A stretch of 14,243 bases of DNA from Desulfobulbaceae bacterium. GTDB taxonomy: Bacteria; Desulfobacterota; Desulfobulbia; Desulfobulbales; Desulfobulbaceae. Below the pieces are notes generated by a model. The model saw only the letters and a list, made by a program, of their open reading frames with translations, had not been told where the DNA came from and made no database searches. This document shows, one piece after another, positions 1 to 6,441 of the stretch. Location: assembly GCA_030633145.1 (NCBI GenBank), contig DAOVTM010000048.1, forward strand, positions 1 through 14,243. The letters run 5' to 3'. The translations under genes and the position numbers were made by a program. Each line of letters begins with the position of its first letter. The stretch's first letter is position 1.

Positions 1-1
1 C

Positions 2-1021
2 AACATTGTTGACAATATTACCCATCATCGGAACTTTAATGAAGCCATTGGTTTTACCCGTCAGGAAACAGAAGCTGTTATGCAGCCTTTGGTTGACATC
101 TGTGACCTTAATCAGCGGGAACTGATGCTGGAGATGAGTAAGTGGTATAATGGCTATCGTTTTAATGTCCGTACCAAAGAGCGTTTGTTTAACTCCGATA
201 TGGTGCTGTATTTCGTGAAAAATTTTGACATGGAAAGTTGTCAATATCCAGAACAGATGCTTGATACCAATATTGTCTCTGATTACAGAAAGGTCATGCA
301 GCTTTTTGCAATTGGTGACAGCGAAAAGAATTTCGAGACACTTGAGGAATTGATCACCAACGGAGAGATTATCGGTCTTCACAGCCGGAAACTTGATATC
401 GACAAAGACTTTAATCAGGACGATTTTATCAGCCTGCTTTTGTACATGGGCTTTGTAACTATAAGTGGAATGGTCTTGAACGAAGTACGTTATACGATAC
501 CCAATTATGTCATTCAAAAACTCTATTACGAATATTTTAAGGTAGAAATCGAACAGCGTAGCCAGATTACCATGGATAATAGCCGCCTGACAGAGGCGGT
601 AAGACAACTTGCCCTGCACAACAACATCAAGCCGCTACTGGAAGAAATCAACAAAGCACTTGCCCTGTTTTCCAATCGGGACTTCATGAACATGGATGAA
701 AAGCACATCAAAGCCGTCATCCTGACCCTGTTGTATCAGTCTGATGTATATTTTATTGAAAGTGAACCGGAAATAAACAACCGCTACCCGGATATTTTAT
801 TGTTGGAACGAAATCCGTTCAAGGTCAACTATCAATTCCTTTTTGAACTGAAATACAGCAAGAAGAAGGCTGGAAAAAAGGGTTTAGCTGATAAAAAAGC
901 AAAAGGAATCAAGCAGATTAAAGAGTATTTATGCCTTGACAATATCAAAAGTTTACCTAAACTGCAATCGTATCTTCTGTTGACCGATGGCAGTGAGATT
1001 GAGGTAATTGTTGTGGAATGA
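2..1021 (+). CDS. AAA-ATPase-like / PD-(D/E)XK nuclease family protein, C-terminal part (5' end outside window)
   Basis: The reading frame is open from base 2, so the gene begins left of the window; the ATG at 80 is internal, because the 26 codons before it (containing FNEAIGFTRQE) fit the family. About 339 residues are visible. The first part (GFT..E, then KWYNGYRF and a following NSD) matches the end of the predicted AAA-ATPase domain family (PF09820 type). The C-terminal half matches the PD-(D/E)XK family 9 domain: counted from the visible frame, Asp264 (in RYPDIL) and Glu282-x-Lys284 (in FELKYS) form the nuclease-like motif. The P-loop would lie upstream and cannot be seen. These proteins are often multi-copy in Bacteroidota and Desulfobacterota; their function is not established, and nuclease activity is only predicted. 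The gene is followed by a long non-coding gap, so it appears to be the last gene of its unit. Confidence 0.85.
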   Translation, partial: NIVDNITHHRNFNEAIGFTRQETEAVMQPLVDICDLNQRELMLEMSKWYNGYRFNVRTKERLFNSDMVLYFVKNFDMESCQYPEQMLDTNIVSDYRKVMQLFAIGDSEKNFETLEELITNGEIIGLHSRKLDIDKDFNQDDFISLLLYMGFVTISGMVLNEVRYTIPNYVIQKLYYEYFKVEIEQRSQITMDNSRLTEAVRQLALHNNIKPLLEEINKALALFSNRDFMNMDEKHIKAVILTLLYQSDVYFIESEPEINNRYPDILLLERNPFKVNYQFLFELKYSKKKAGKKGLADKKAKGIKQIKEYLCLDNIKSLPKLQSYLLLTDGSEIEVIVVE

Positions 1022-1068
1022 AAGGACGACGGTCAAATTGATCTTTTCTCTAATAATGCCACGGTAAT

Positions 1069-1150
1069 GGTGCGCACATCGCACCCTACGCTTCTGTTTC
1101 CATGATGTTTTCGGAGTCTTCGTTTACCTGTAGGGTGCGCTGTGCGCACC
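1069..1150. repeat. Palindromic repeat element (21-base inverted arms, 40-base centre)
   Basis: The left arm (1069-1089, GGTGCGCACATCGCACCCTA plus C) and the right arm (1130-1150) are reverse complements at 20 of 21 positions. A related sequence lies at 6218-6287, which shows that it is a dispersed family. The central 40 bases are partly shared with the second copy, including the stretch ending in CGTTTACCTG. Non-coding palindromes with a TAGGGTGCG core occur repeatedly in other bacterial genomes (general knowledge). No clear target-site duplication flanks it. It could be a MITE or REP-like element, and its RNA would fold into a long hairpin. Confidence 0.8.
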
Positions 1151-1196
1151 AACAAGTGTTGCATTGTAAAAAGTTTCAGATAAGCGCAGACTTCGA

Positions 1197-1266
1197 GCTC
1201 GCTTACCTGGAGCGTCAGTTTCCGTTCCCACAGACGGAGTCTCGCAGGCTCGCTTACCTGGAGCGT
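1197..1266. repeat. Pair of 19-base direct repeats, 51 bases apart
   Basis: GCTCGCTTACCTGGAGCGT occurs exactly at 1197-1215 and again at 1248-1266. Its TTACCTG core also appears as CGTTTACCTG in the palindromic element at 1121-1130 and in the partial copy at 6276-6285. The second unit is followed by AGGAACGAGAG, resembling the GAGCGTGGGAACGAG-type intergenic repeats seen in other bacteria. The gap therefore seems to consist of nested or degraded copies of one repeat family. Confidence 0.7.
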
Positions 1267-1283
1267 AGGAACGAGAGAAGGTT

Positions 1284-1319
1284 AAAAAATGTCCCGGCTA
1301 AAGTTGGTAGCCATTTTTT
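1284..1319. terminator. Probable bidirectional intrinsic terminator
   Basis: The stem GGCTA (1296-1300) pairs perfectly with TAGCC (1308-1312) around a seven-base loop. It is followed directly by ATTTTTTCTTT on the plus strand and preceded by an A run (1284-1289). The A run and T run can pair to extend the stem across a small bulge (1291-1295). The T tract gives a terminator for plus-strand transcripts and the A tract gives one for minus-strand transcripts. It would isolate the DUF533 gene from transcription coming from the left. Confidence 0.5.
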
Positions 1320-1437
1320 CTTTAATTTTCCAGATAATCGCCTATTCTACAAGAGAGAACTTTTATTTATACGAAAAACGTTCTGAATACAGGTGCAGGA
1401 AGACGTATTTTCATTGAAAACATGACAGGAGTTACCC

Positions 1438-2265
1438 ATGTTCAACGCAGAAAAATTGTTAAGCAAAGTAATATCAGAGATGGCTGGTTCTGTGCCGGAT
1501 GAACTCGGCGGCAAACATATCAAGAAATATACAAAGAAGCAGAAGAAAAAGTACAAAAAAGAGAAAAAATATAAGAAAAAAAGTCAAAAGTATCAAAAAT
1601 ATCAGGAACATCCAAATGAGCGTAAGGCAAAAACAGTGAGCGATTCACTGGTGTCCAGCCTCACCTCCGGCAAAGGGCTGATGGCTGCCGTTGCCCTGGG
1701 GGTTGGAGCCTTTACAATATATAAGGGGAGTCAGAATAGTTCCCCTGCCGCACCCGGAATGCAGCCACCCGCAACGCCAACATTTCCAGCCAAGACAGGC
1801 ACTGGTCAGGCTGCGCCGCCGCCCTTGCCTGGAAACAGGGTTCAGCAACCGGTAGAGGTGGAGCCGCAACAGCCAATCAGCCCGCCGTCCCCGCAGGAAG
1901 AGCAACCCGGCAATGCGGCAGATATCAACGCCCTGGCAGTACGACTCATTCAGGTGATGATTGCTGCAGCCTGGGCAGACGGGGATCTGGATCAGGAAGA
2001 AGAGACCCAGATCCTGCAGCAACTCCAGGGACAGGAACTGGACAGTGAAGAAAAGGCGTTTCTCCTCCGGGAACTGCACACACCCCAATCCATTGCCCAA
2101 CTCTGCGATGGAATCAACGATCCCAGCGTAGCCCAGACCATGTATTCTTTAGCCGTTGCCACCCTGGTCATTGATACCGAGGCGGAGCGGAACTGGCTGG
2201 ATGAATTGACCCAAGCCCTCTCCATCAGCCAGGAGATGCAGAGCTTTATTGAAGAAGAATTATAG
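1438..2265 (+). CDS. DUF533 / TerB-like (YebE-type) inner-membrane protein with Lys/Tyr-rich insert
   Basis: The 275-residue protein fits the DUF533 family (PF04391; E. coli YebE type), whose function is unknown. The N-terminal NAEKLLSKVISEMAGS and the SLTSGKGLMAAVALGVGAF segment (about 74-92, probably a short membrane or re-entrant helix) are typical. A Pro/Gln-rich linker (101-158) leads to a helical TerB-like domain (about 160-275) with the acidic ADGDLDQEEE motif at 180-189. Residues 26-56 are odd: 17 Lys and 5 Tyr in 31 residues, encoded by an A-rich run (1513-1605) unlike the rest of the gene. The start is supported by AGGAG six bases upstream. The neighbouring AIM24-fusion gene converges on it with a 17-base gap. 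The family call is solid; the role is not known. Confidence 0.85.
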   Translation: MFNAEKLLSKVISEMAGSVPDELGGKHIKKYTKKQKKKYKKEKKYKKKSQKYQKYQEHPNERKAKTVSDSLVSSLTSGKGLMAAVALGVGAFTIYKGSQNSSPAAPGMQPPATPTFPAKTGTGQAAPPPLPGNRVQQPVEVEPQQPISPPSPQEEQPGNAADINALAVRLIQVMIAAAWADGDLDQEEETQILQQLQGQELDSEEKAFLLRELHTPQSIAQLCDGINDPSVAQTMYSLAVATLVIDTEAERNWLDELTQALSISQEMQSFIEEEL

Positions 2266-2282
2266 GTTTTTGAGTTTCCCTC

Positions 2283-3272
2283 TCAGCGTTGAAAAAGGTT
2301 CCCTAATTCTCCAAGCACCGAGCCTTCACCCTTGCCGCCAGAACCGGTCTGAGGGGCAGCCTCATGTATCTTCCCGGCCAGGCGGGAAAAGGGCAGGGAC
2401 TGGAGCCAGACATGACCTGGTCCCTGCAGGGTTGCGAAAAAGAATCCTTCGCCCCCGAATATTGCCGACTTTACCCCGCCTACAAACTCAATATCATAGT
2501 TGACGGTCTGGGTCAGAGCCACCAGGCAGCCGGTATCCACTCGGAGCGTTTGTCCGGCAGTCAGTTCTTTTTCCACAATGGTTCCCCCGGCGTGGACAAA
2601 GGTCATGCCGTCACCATCCAACTGCTGCATGATAAACCCTTCACCCCCAAACAGGGCAGTCCCGATTTTTTTCTGAAAGGCAATGCCGATAGCAACCCCT
2701 TTGGCAGCGCAGAGAAAGGCATCTTTCTGGCAGATGATCCTGTTCTGGTACTGGCGCAGGTCAAGGGGAATGATCTTGCCCGGATAGGGAGAGGCAAAGG
2801 CGACCTGGGCCTTGCCCTGACCGGTGTGGGTGAAGAGAGTCATAAACAGGCTTTCACCGGTGAGGAGACGTTTTCCAGCTCCCAGCATATTGTTCATGAA
2901 TCCACCGCTTTCCGAGCCGTGACTGGAGTCGCCGAACACCGTTTCCATCTGGATGCCGTCGGTCATGTACATCATGGCTCCTGCCTCGGCCACTGCGGAT
3001 TCCCCCGGATCAAGTTCAATCTCTACAAACTGCATCTCATGACCGAGAATTTCATAATCTATCTGATGGGCACCGACCCCGCTTGCGGGCGGGGGAGCCG
3101 GTGCCGTCTGCAGCAGCGCAGCAACCGAAGAAATGGGCTGCCAGTCGCTCATCCCCTGGGTCCAGACCATGGTTTCGCTGGTATATACCCCCTGCGCCAG
3201 GCCATTGCTAATTTGATCACTTGCATACGGTCCCTGCTGTTGTCCGTTTATTGCCACATAATAACTGTCCAT
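2283..3272 (-). CDS. GYF_2 domain - AIM24 family (TIGR00266) fusion protein
   Basis: The 329-residue product has two parts. Residues 1-55 form a GYF_2 (DUF4339) domain, with GPYASDQI at 14-21 and the WTQGMSDWQPI signature at 37-47; these domains are thought to bind proline-rich peptides or mediate protein contacts. A Pro/Ala linker (56-66) precedes an AIM24 domain (about 70-300), a double-barrel fold of unknown biochemical role named after a yeast mitochondrial protein. The domain shows two matching units, FGGEGFIMQQLDGDG (208-222) and FGGEGFFFATLQGPG (272-286), and a Gly-rich tail. There is no signal peptide, so it is probably cytoplasmic. GGAG (plus-strand 3280-3283) lies seven bases upstream of the ATG. 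It converges on the DUF533 gene, whose product has a Pro-rich linker that a GYF domain might bind; that link is speculation. Confidence 0.85.
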   Translation of the reverse strand: MDSYYVAINGQQQGPYASDQISNGLAQGVYTSETMVWTQGMSDWQPISSVAALLQTAPAPPPASGVGAHQIDYEILGHEMQFVEIELDPGESAVAEAGAMMYMTDGIQMETVFGDSSHGSESGGFMNNMLGAGKRLLTGESLFMTLFTHTGQGKAQVAFASPYPGKIIPLDLRQYQNRIICQKDAFLCAAKGVAIGIAFQKKIGTALFGGEGFIMQQLDGDGMTFVHAGGTIVEKELTAGQTLRVDTGCLVALTQTVNYDIEFVGGVKSAIFGGEGFFFATLQGPGHVWLQSLPFSRLAGKIHEAAPQTGSGGKGEGSVLGELGNLFQR

Positions 3273-3487
3273 GCTTTTGCTCCATTTTGCTGTTTGCAGC
3301 TTTTTTTAAGAGTTCATTGTTTCATTGTTTAATCCATTCTACAAGGATTACTGCGTCATGTATAGATGATATATATTTTCTTGAATAGAAGTATCTCCTT
3401 TTACTTTCTGTTGGCGACCCTGAAGAGTATCTGCAAGCCAGTGCGTTTCATATACAAAAATCAAACAACAGTTGAGTTTTTTGTTGC

Positions 3488-3516
3488 TTTACAGTAAGTA
3501 TTTTCTGAAATAATTT
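3488..3516 (+). promoter_or_regulatory. Candidate sigma70-type promoter for the trpB2 gene
   Basis: TTTACA (3488-3493, five of six matches to TTGACA) is followed after 17 bases by TAATTT (3511-3516, a weak -10 box). The spacing is ideal but the -10 match is poor, and in such AT-rich DNA chance matches are common. Confidence 0.25.
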
Positions 3517-3558
3517 TTTAAAAAATATGTATCAATGAAACTAACCTGAGTCGAGCTA

Positions 3559-3583
3559 GGGAAACTGCGCGTTTCCCAAGGAG
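3559..3583 (+). promoter_or_regulatory. Leader hairpin adjoining the ribosome binding site of trpB2
   Basis: GGGAAAC (3559-3565) and GTTTCCC (3571-3577) form a perfect 7-bp stem with a 5-base loop. The Shine-Dalgarno sequence AAGGAG (3578-3583) begins at the very next base, five bases before the ATG at 3589. There is no T run, so it is not a terminator. It may keep the ribosome site single-stranded, stabilise the mRNA end or bind a regulator. Confidence 0.45.
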
Positions 3584-3588
3584 AAATA

Positions 3589-4932
3589 ATGAAAAAAATA
3601 GTCCTGCGTGATGATGAGATGCCCACCAGCTGGTATAATGTTGGCCCTGATATCCCAGGCGGCCTGCTGCCACCCCTGGATCCCGAAACCAATGAACCCA
3701 TGGCTCTTGAAAAACTGGCTGCGGTCTTTCCCATGGGGCTGCTGGAACAGGAGATGAGTCCTGACCGTTTTATCAAGATCCCTGAGGAAGTCATGGAGAT
3801 CTATATGATCTGGCGACCTTCTCCCCTGGTTCGAGCCTATAAGCTGGAAGAAGCCCTGGGAACCAAGGCCAAGATCTTCTTTAAAAATGAAGGGGTCTCT
3901 CCGGTGGGCAGTCATAAACCCAACTCGGCGGTTGCCCAGGCCTATTATAATAATCGGGAAGGGGTGAAACGGCTCTCCACCGAGACCGGTGCCGGGCAGT
4001 GGGGTTCCGCCCTCGCCCTTGCCACCTCCAAGTTCGGAATGGAGTGCAAGGTCTTTATGGTACGCTGTTCTTATGACCAGAAACCGTACCGCAAGTCGAT
4101 CATGCACACCTTTGGTGCGGATATCGTGGCCAGTCCCAGCATGGACACACCCACTGGACGGGCCGTTCTTGAGAAGACCCCGGATACCCCGGGTTCCCTG
4201 GGTATTGCCATCTCCGAGGCACTGGAAGATGCGGCCAGCAGGGATGATACCAACTATGCACTGGGTTCGGTACTCAACCATGTTATCCTGCACCAGTCCA
4301 TTATCGGCCAGGAGGCTAAGAAGCAGATGGAGATTGCCGGTGAGTACCCGGACGTGGTAGTGGGCTGCTGCGGCGGTGGTTCCAACTTTGCCGGTTTGAT
4401 GTCCGCCTTTGTACCCGACTATCTCGAAGGGAAAAAAATAGCCTTTGCCGGGTATGAGCCTGCCTCTTGCCCCTCCATGACTGCGGGTAAGCTGGCTTAT
4501 GATTCAGGTGATGTCTCCGGCATGACTCCTCTGATTTATATGCACACCTTGGGCCATGACTTCATGCCTCCGGGCATCCATGCGGGTGGTCTGCGCTATC
4601 ACGGTATGTCTCCCATTATCTCGGCTCTGATTCGGGATGATATTATCCAGCCCTACTCAGTGCATCAGATGGAGTGTTTTGAGGCAGGTGTCCTCTTTGC
4701 CAGAACCGAGGGCATCATCCCCGCCCCGGAGACCACCCACGCTATTCGCGGGGCGATCATCGAGGCCATGAGAGAACCGGATAATCCCAAGACCATTCTC
4801 TTTAATTTTTCCGGGCATGGGCTGGTTGATATGGCGGCTTATGATGCCTATTTCAACGGTGAGCTGCACGATTACGCCTATCCAAGGGATGAGATTGCGG
4901 CCAGTCTGGCCAACCTGCCCAAGATAGATTGA
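3589..4932 (+). CDS. trpB: TrpB2-like pyridoxal-phosphate-dependent tryptophan synthase beta subunit
   Basis: The 447-residue protein belongs to the TrpB2 (TIGR01415, TrpB-like PLP enzyme) group, which joins indole and L-serine to make tryptophan in the cytoplasm. Lys110 in GSHKPNSA is the expected PLP-binding lysine. The ETGAGQWGS motif (132-140) is the TrpB substrate loop, and GGGSNF (262-267) binds the cofactor phosphate. The long N-terminal extension before WRPSPL (75-80) is typical of TrpB2 and absent from classic TrpB (about 400 residues). No trpA or other trp gene is nearby. TrpB2 enzymes are often stand-alone and may salvage indole or partner weakly with TrpA. AAGGAG at 3578-3583 supports the start. 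Its TGA stop overlaps the TTG start of the peptidase gene that follows, indicating co-transcription. Confidence 0.93.
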   Translation: MKKIVLRDDEMPTSWYNVGPDIPGGLLPPLDPETNEPMALEKLAAVFPMGLLEQEMSPDRFIKIPEEVMEIYMIWRPSPLVRAYKLEEALGTKAKIFFKNEGVSPVGSHKPNSAVAQAYYNNREGVKRLSTETGAGQWGSALALATSKFGMECKVFMVRCSYDQKPYRKSIMHTFGADIVASPSMDTPTGRAVLEKTPDTPGSLGIAISEALEDAASRDDTNYALGSVLNHVILHQSIIGQEAKKQMEIAGEYPDVVVGCCGGGSNFAGLMSAFVPDYLEGKKIAFAGYEPASCPSMTAGKLAYDSGDVSGMTPLIYMHTLGHDFMPPGIHAGGLRYHGMSPIISALIRDDIIQPYSVHQMECFEAGVLFARTEGIIPAPETTHAIRGAIIEAMREPDNPKTILFNFSGHGLVDMAAYDAYFNGELHDYAYPRDEIAASLANLPKID

Positions 4933-6146
4933 CAGCGTTGCAAGCACGAAATTTAGTTGGTTTCAGGATACTGTTCTGCGGTATCCTGGTTTTTCCCTTT
5001 ATTTTCTGGCAGCCTGTTCTTGCAGGCTGCCCGAAAATGTCCAGCCTCATTCAGCAGGGCGGATACGGGGTCAGCAACAGCAGCGGCAAGATCCTTGTTA
5101 GCTGTAATCTCGACACCCCCTATATCCCGGCCAGTATCCTTAAAATCCCCACTGCCCTGGCCGCCTTTTCCATCCTGGGCAGAGATTATCGCTTTACGAC
5201 CAGGTTTTATACAGACAGCAAAAAGAATCTCTATATTAAAGGGTTTGGTGATCCATTGCTGGTTTCAGAAGAGGTCGCCCTTGTCCTGAAAGAGCTGCAA
5301 ACGCGGGGCGTTGAGCGGATCAATGCAATCTATATAGACACCTCCTCCTTTGCCCTGGAAAAACAGGTGCCGGGACGTGAGGAGTCCACAAACCCTTATG
5401 ATGCACCGGTGGGGCCGACCGTGGTCAACTTCAACAGTGTCGGGGTGCGGGTGAGCAAAAAAGGCTTTATCAGCTCAAACGAAAAACAGACCCCGACCTT
5501 GCCCATAATGCGTGAACTGGCTCGTAATTACCGCCCCGGCCAATACCGTTTAAATGTGTGCAAAGGGTGTGAACCGAACAAACAGATGGCGCGCTTTACT
5601 GCGGAACTGTTCAGGGGATTACAGAAGAGAATAGGTATTCCAGGCAAGGGTGACTGGGCTGTTAAACAGACCCCGGATACTGCGAAATTGGTCTATGAAC
5701 ATCATAACACAAAAAATCTTCAATACCTGGCCTCCTCTTTTCTCAAGTATTCCTCCAACTTTATTACTAATCTGGTCTATCTTGCCTGCGGAGCCGAGAA
5801 GTACGGGTATCCGGCAACCTGGGCCAAGGCTGATCTGGCGGTTCATCTTGAACTGGTCAAACTGCTCGGGGACAAGACAGCAGCGGAAATTGTCCATAGG
5901 GAAGGGGCAGGGCTGTCCAGAGAGAACCGGATCACGGTCAGAGCCATGCTCAATGTGCTGGAGGCGTTTCAACCGTATCGTAAACTGCTGCGGCAACGGC
6001 ATGGGGTACTCACCAAGTCCGGCACCATGAAGGGGATCTATAACTATGCCGGGTACTTGAAGAATGGGAACGGCTACGTCATTATCCTAAATCAGGTGCG
6101 TAATACACGCAAATCTGTACTTGAACGACTTAAAGAGAAGTACTGA
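4929..6146 (+). CDS. dacB: Peptidase S13, PBP4-type D-Ala-D-Ala carboxypeptidase/endopeptidase, possible lipoprotein
   Basis: The 405-residue protein has the three penicillin-binding motifs in family S13 order: SxxK as Ser69-Ile-Leu-Lys72 (the nucleophile and base), SxN as Ser275-Ser-Asn277, and KSGT at 363-366. Such enzymes remove the terminal D-Ala of peptidoglycan stem peptides or cut cross-links in the periplasm. The N terminus has Arg7 and Arg13, a hydrophobic run (14-30) and Leu31-Ala-Gly-Cys34, which fits a lipobox; cleavage by signal peptidase I after VLA is the alternative. The best start is a TTG overlapping the trpB2 stop (TTGA), with no clear Shine-Dalgarno sequence; another TTG lies at 4938. 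It is shorter than E. coli PBP4 (477 residues). The product links functionally to the D-Ala-D-Ala ligase gene 3 kb away, although that gene is on the other strand. Confidence 0.88.
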   Translation: MTALQARNLVGFRILFCGILVFPFIFWQPVLAGCPKMSSLIQQGGYGVSNSSGKILVSCNLDTPYIPASILKIPTALAAFSILGRDYRFTTRFYTDSKKNLYIKGFGDPLLVSEEVALVLKELQTRGVERINAIYIDTSSFALEKQVPGREESTNPYDAPVGPTVVNFNSVGVRVSKKGFISSNEKQTPTLPIMRELARNYRPGQYRLNVCKGCEPNKQMARFTAELFRGLQKRIGIPGKGDWAVKQTPDTAKLVYEHHNTKNLQYLASSFLKYSSNFITNLVYLACGAEKYGYPATWAKADLAVHLELVKLLGDKTAAEIVHREGAGLSRENRITVRAMLNVLEAFQPYRKLLRQRHGVLTKSGTMKGIYNYAGYLKNGNGYVIILNQVRNTRKSVLERLKEKY

Positions 6147-6158
6147 TTATTTTTTTGC
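6117..6158 (+). terminator. Weak terminator-like hairpin at the end of the S13 peptidase gene
   Basis: GTACTT (6117-6122) pairs with AAGTAC (6138-6143) around a 15-base loop. After the stop codon comes a run of seven T. The stem is short and not GC-rich, so termination would be inefficient. Confidence 0.3.
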
Positions 6159-6217
6159 TCCTTTGCCATGGACGGTTAGCACCATTGCCGTAATATTCCC
6201 TGACAGTTCTCGGAAAT

Positions 6218-6287
6218 GGTGCGCACAGCACACCCTACAGTCCTGTTTGCACGATATTTCCTGAGTCTGAGTCTGCGTTTACCTGTA
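6218..6287. repeat. Partial second copy of the palindromic repeat (right arm missing)
   Basis: GGTGCGCACAGCACACCCTA plus C (6218-6238) matches the left arm of the element at 1069-1150. The following bases (CTGTTTGCACGATATTTCCTG and on to CGTTTACCTGTA ending at 6287) align with that element's centre. GAGTCT is duplicated here (6263-6268 and 6269-6274). The sequence stops matching exactly where the right arm should begin, so this copy is truncated and cannot form the long hairpin. Confidence 0.7.
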
Positions 6288-6350
6288 CAACTACTTCCCC
6301 TGCGATATGAAGGATGCCAAAGAAAAGGAATAAAAAGTCTGGTAGAAGAG

Positions 6351-6392
6351 ACCCCTCAGGGGGTAGAATAATATAAGCAACTTTCAGGTTGC
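6351..6392 (+). promoter_or_regulatory. Two small hairpins in the leader of the class III fructose bisphosphatase gene
   Basis: ACCCC (6351-6355) pairs with GGGGT (6360-6364) around TCAG. GCAAC (6377-6381) pairs with GTTGC (6388-6392) around TTTCAG. Between them lies AATAATATAA, which could hold a -10 box. The ribosome binding site GAGG (6433-6436) sits five bases before the ATG at 6442. The stems are short, and a regulatory role is only possible. Confidence 0.3.
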
Positions 6393-6441
6393 AAACAGAA
6401 AAAAGATCCGCTTTATCTTCAACATTCAACTTGAGGACACG

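Larger units (their letters stand above)
1022..1437. other. Intergenic gap built of repeats and a terminator-like hairpin
   Basis: No credible gene is seen in these 416 bases. The stretch holds, in order, a long inverted repeat (1069-1150), two 19-base direct repeats 51 bases apart (1197 and 1248), and a strong hairpin with flanking A and T runs (1284-1319). A 94-codon open frame (1102-1386) runs through the repeats and resembles no family known to me. The ribosome binding site of the next gene is AGGAG at 1427-1431, six bases before its ATG. Confidence 0.75.
3273..3588. other. AT-rich divergent intergenic region between the AIM24-fusion and trpB2 genes
   Basis: These 316 bases contain no credible gene and separate two divergent genes, so promoters for both should lie here. 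Visible elements are a perfect 14-base palindrome of six T and six A flanked by A and T (3513-3526), a tandem ATTGTTTC-like repeat near 3315-3330, and a 7-base stem hairpin touching the trpB2 ribosome binding site (3559-3577). The composition is distinctly more AT-rich than the flanking genes. Confidence 0.6.

Noticed and set aside
1102..1386. A 94-codon plus-strand open frame between the first two genes
   Set aside because: It runs through the palindromic repeat, the direct repeats and the terminator hairpin, has no ribosome binding site and resembles no known protein; the repeated peptide LAYLER comes from the DNA repeat.
2364..3332. A 322-codon plus-strand frame
   Set aside because: It is antisense to the AIM24-fusion gene, whose two domains are clearly recognisable, and its own translation has no family features.
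3513..3526. T6A6 palindrome as a protein-binding operator
   Set aside because: Such a sequence arises easily in AT-rich gaps; no second copy or known operator pattern supports a regulator site.
3556..4293. A 245-codon minus-strand frame
   Set aside because: It is antisense to trpB2, which has all its PLP-enzyme motifs.
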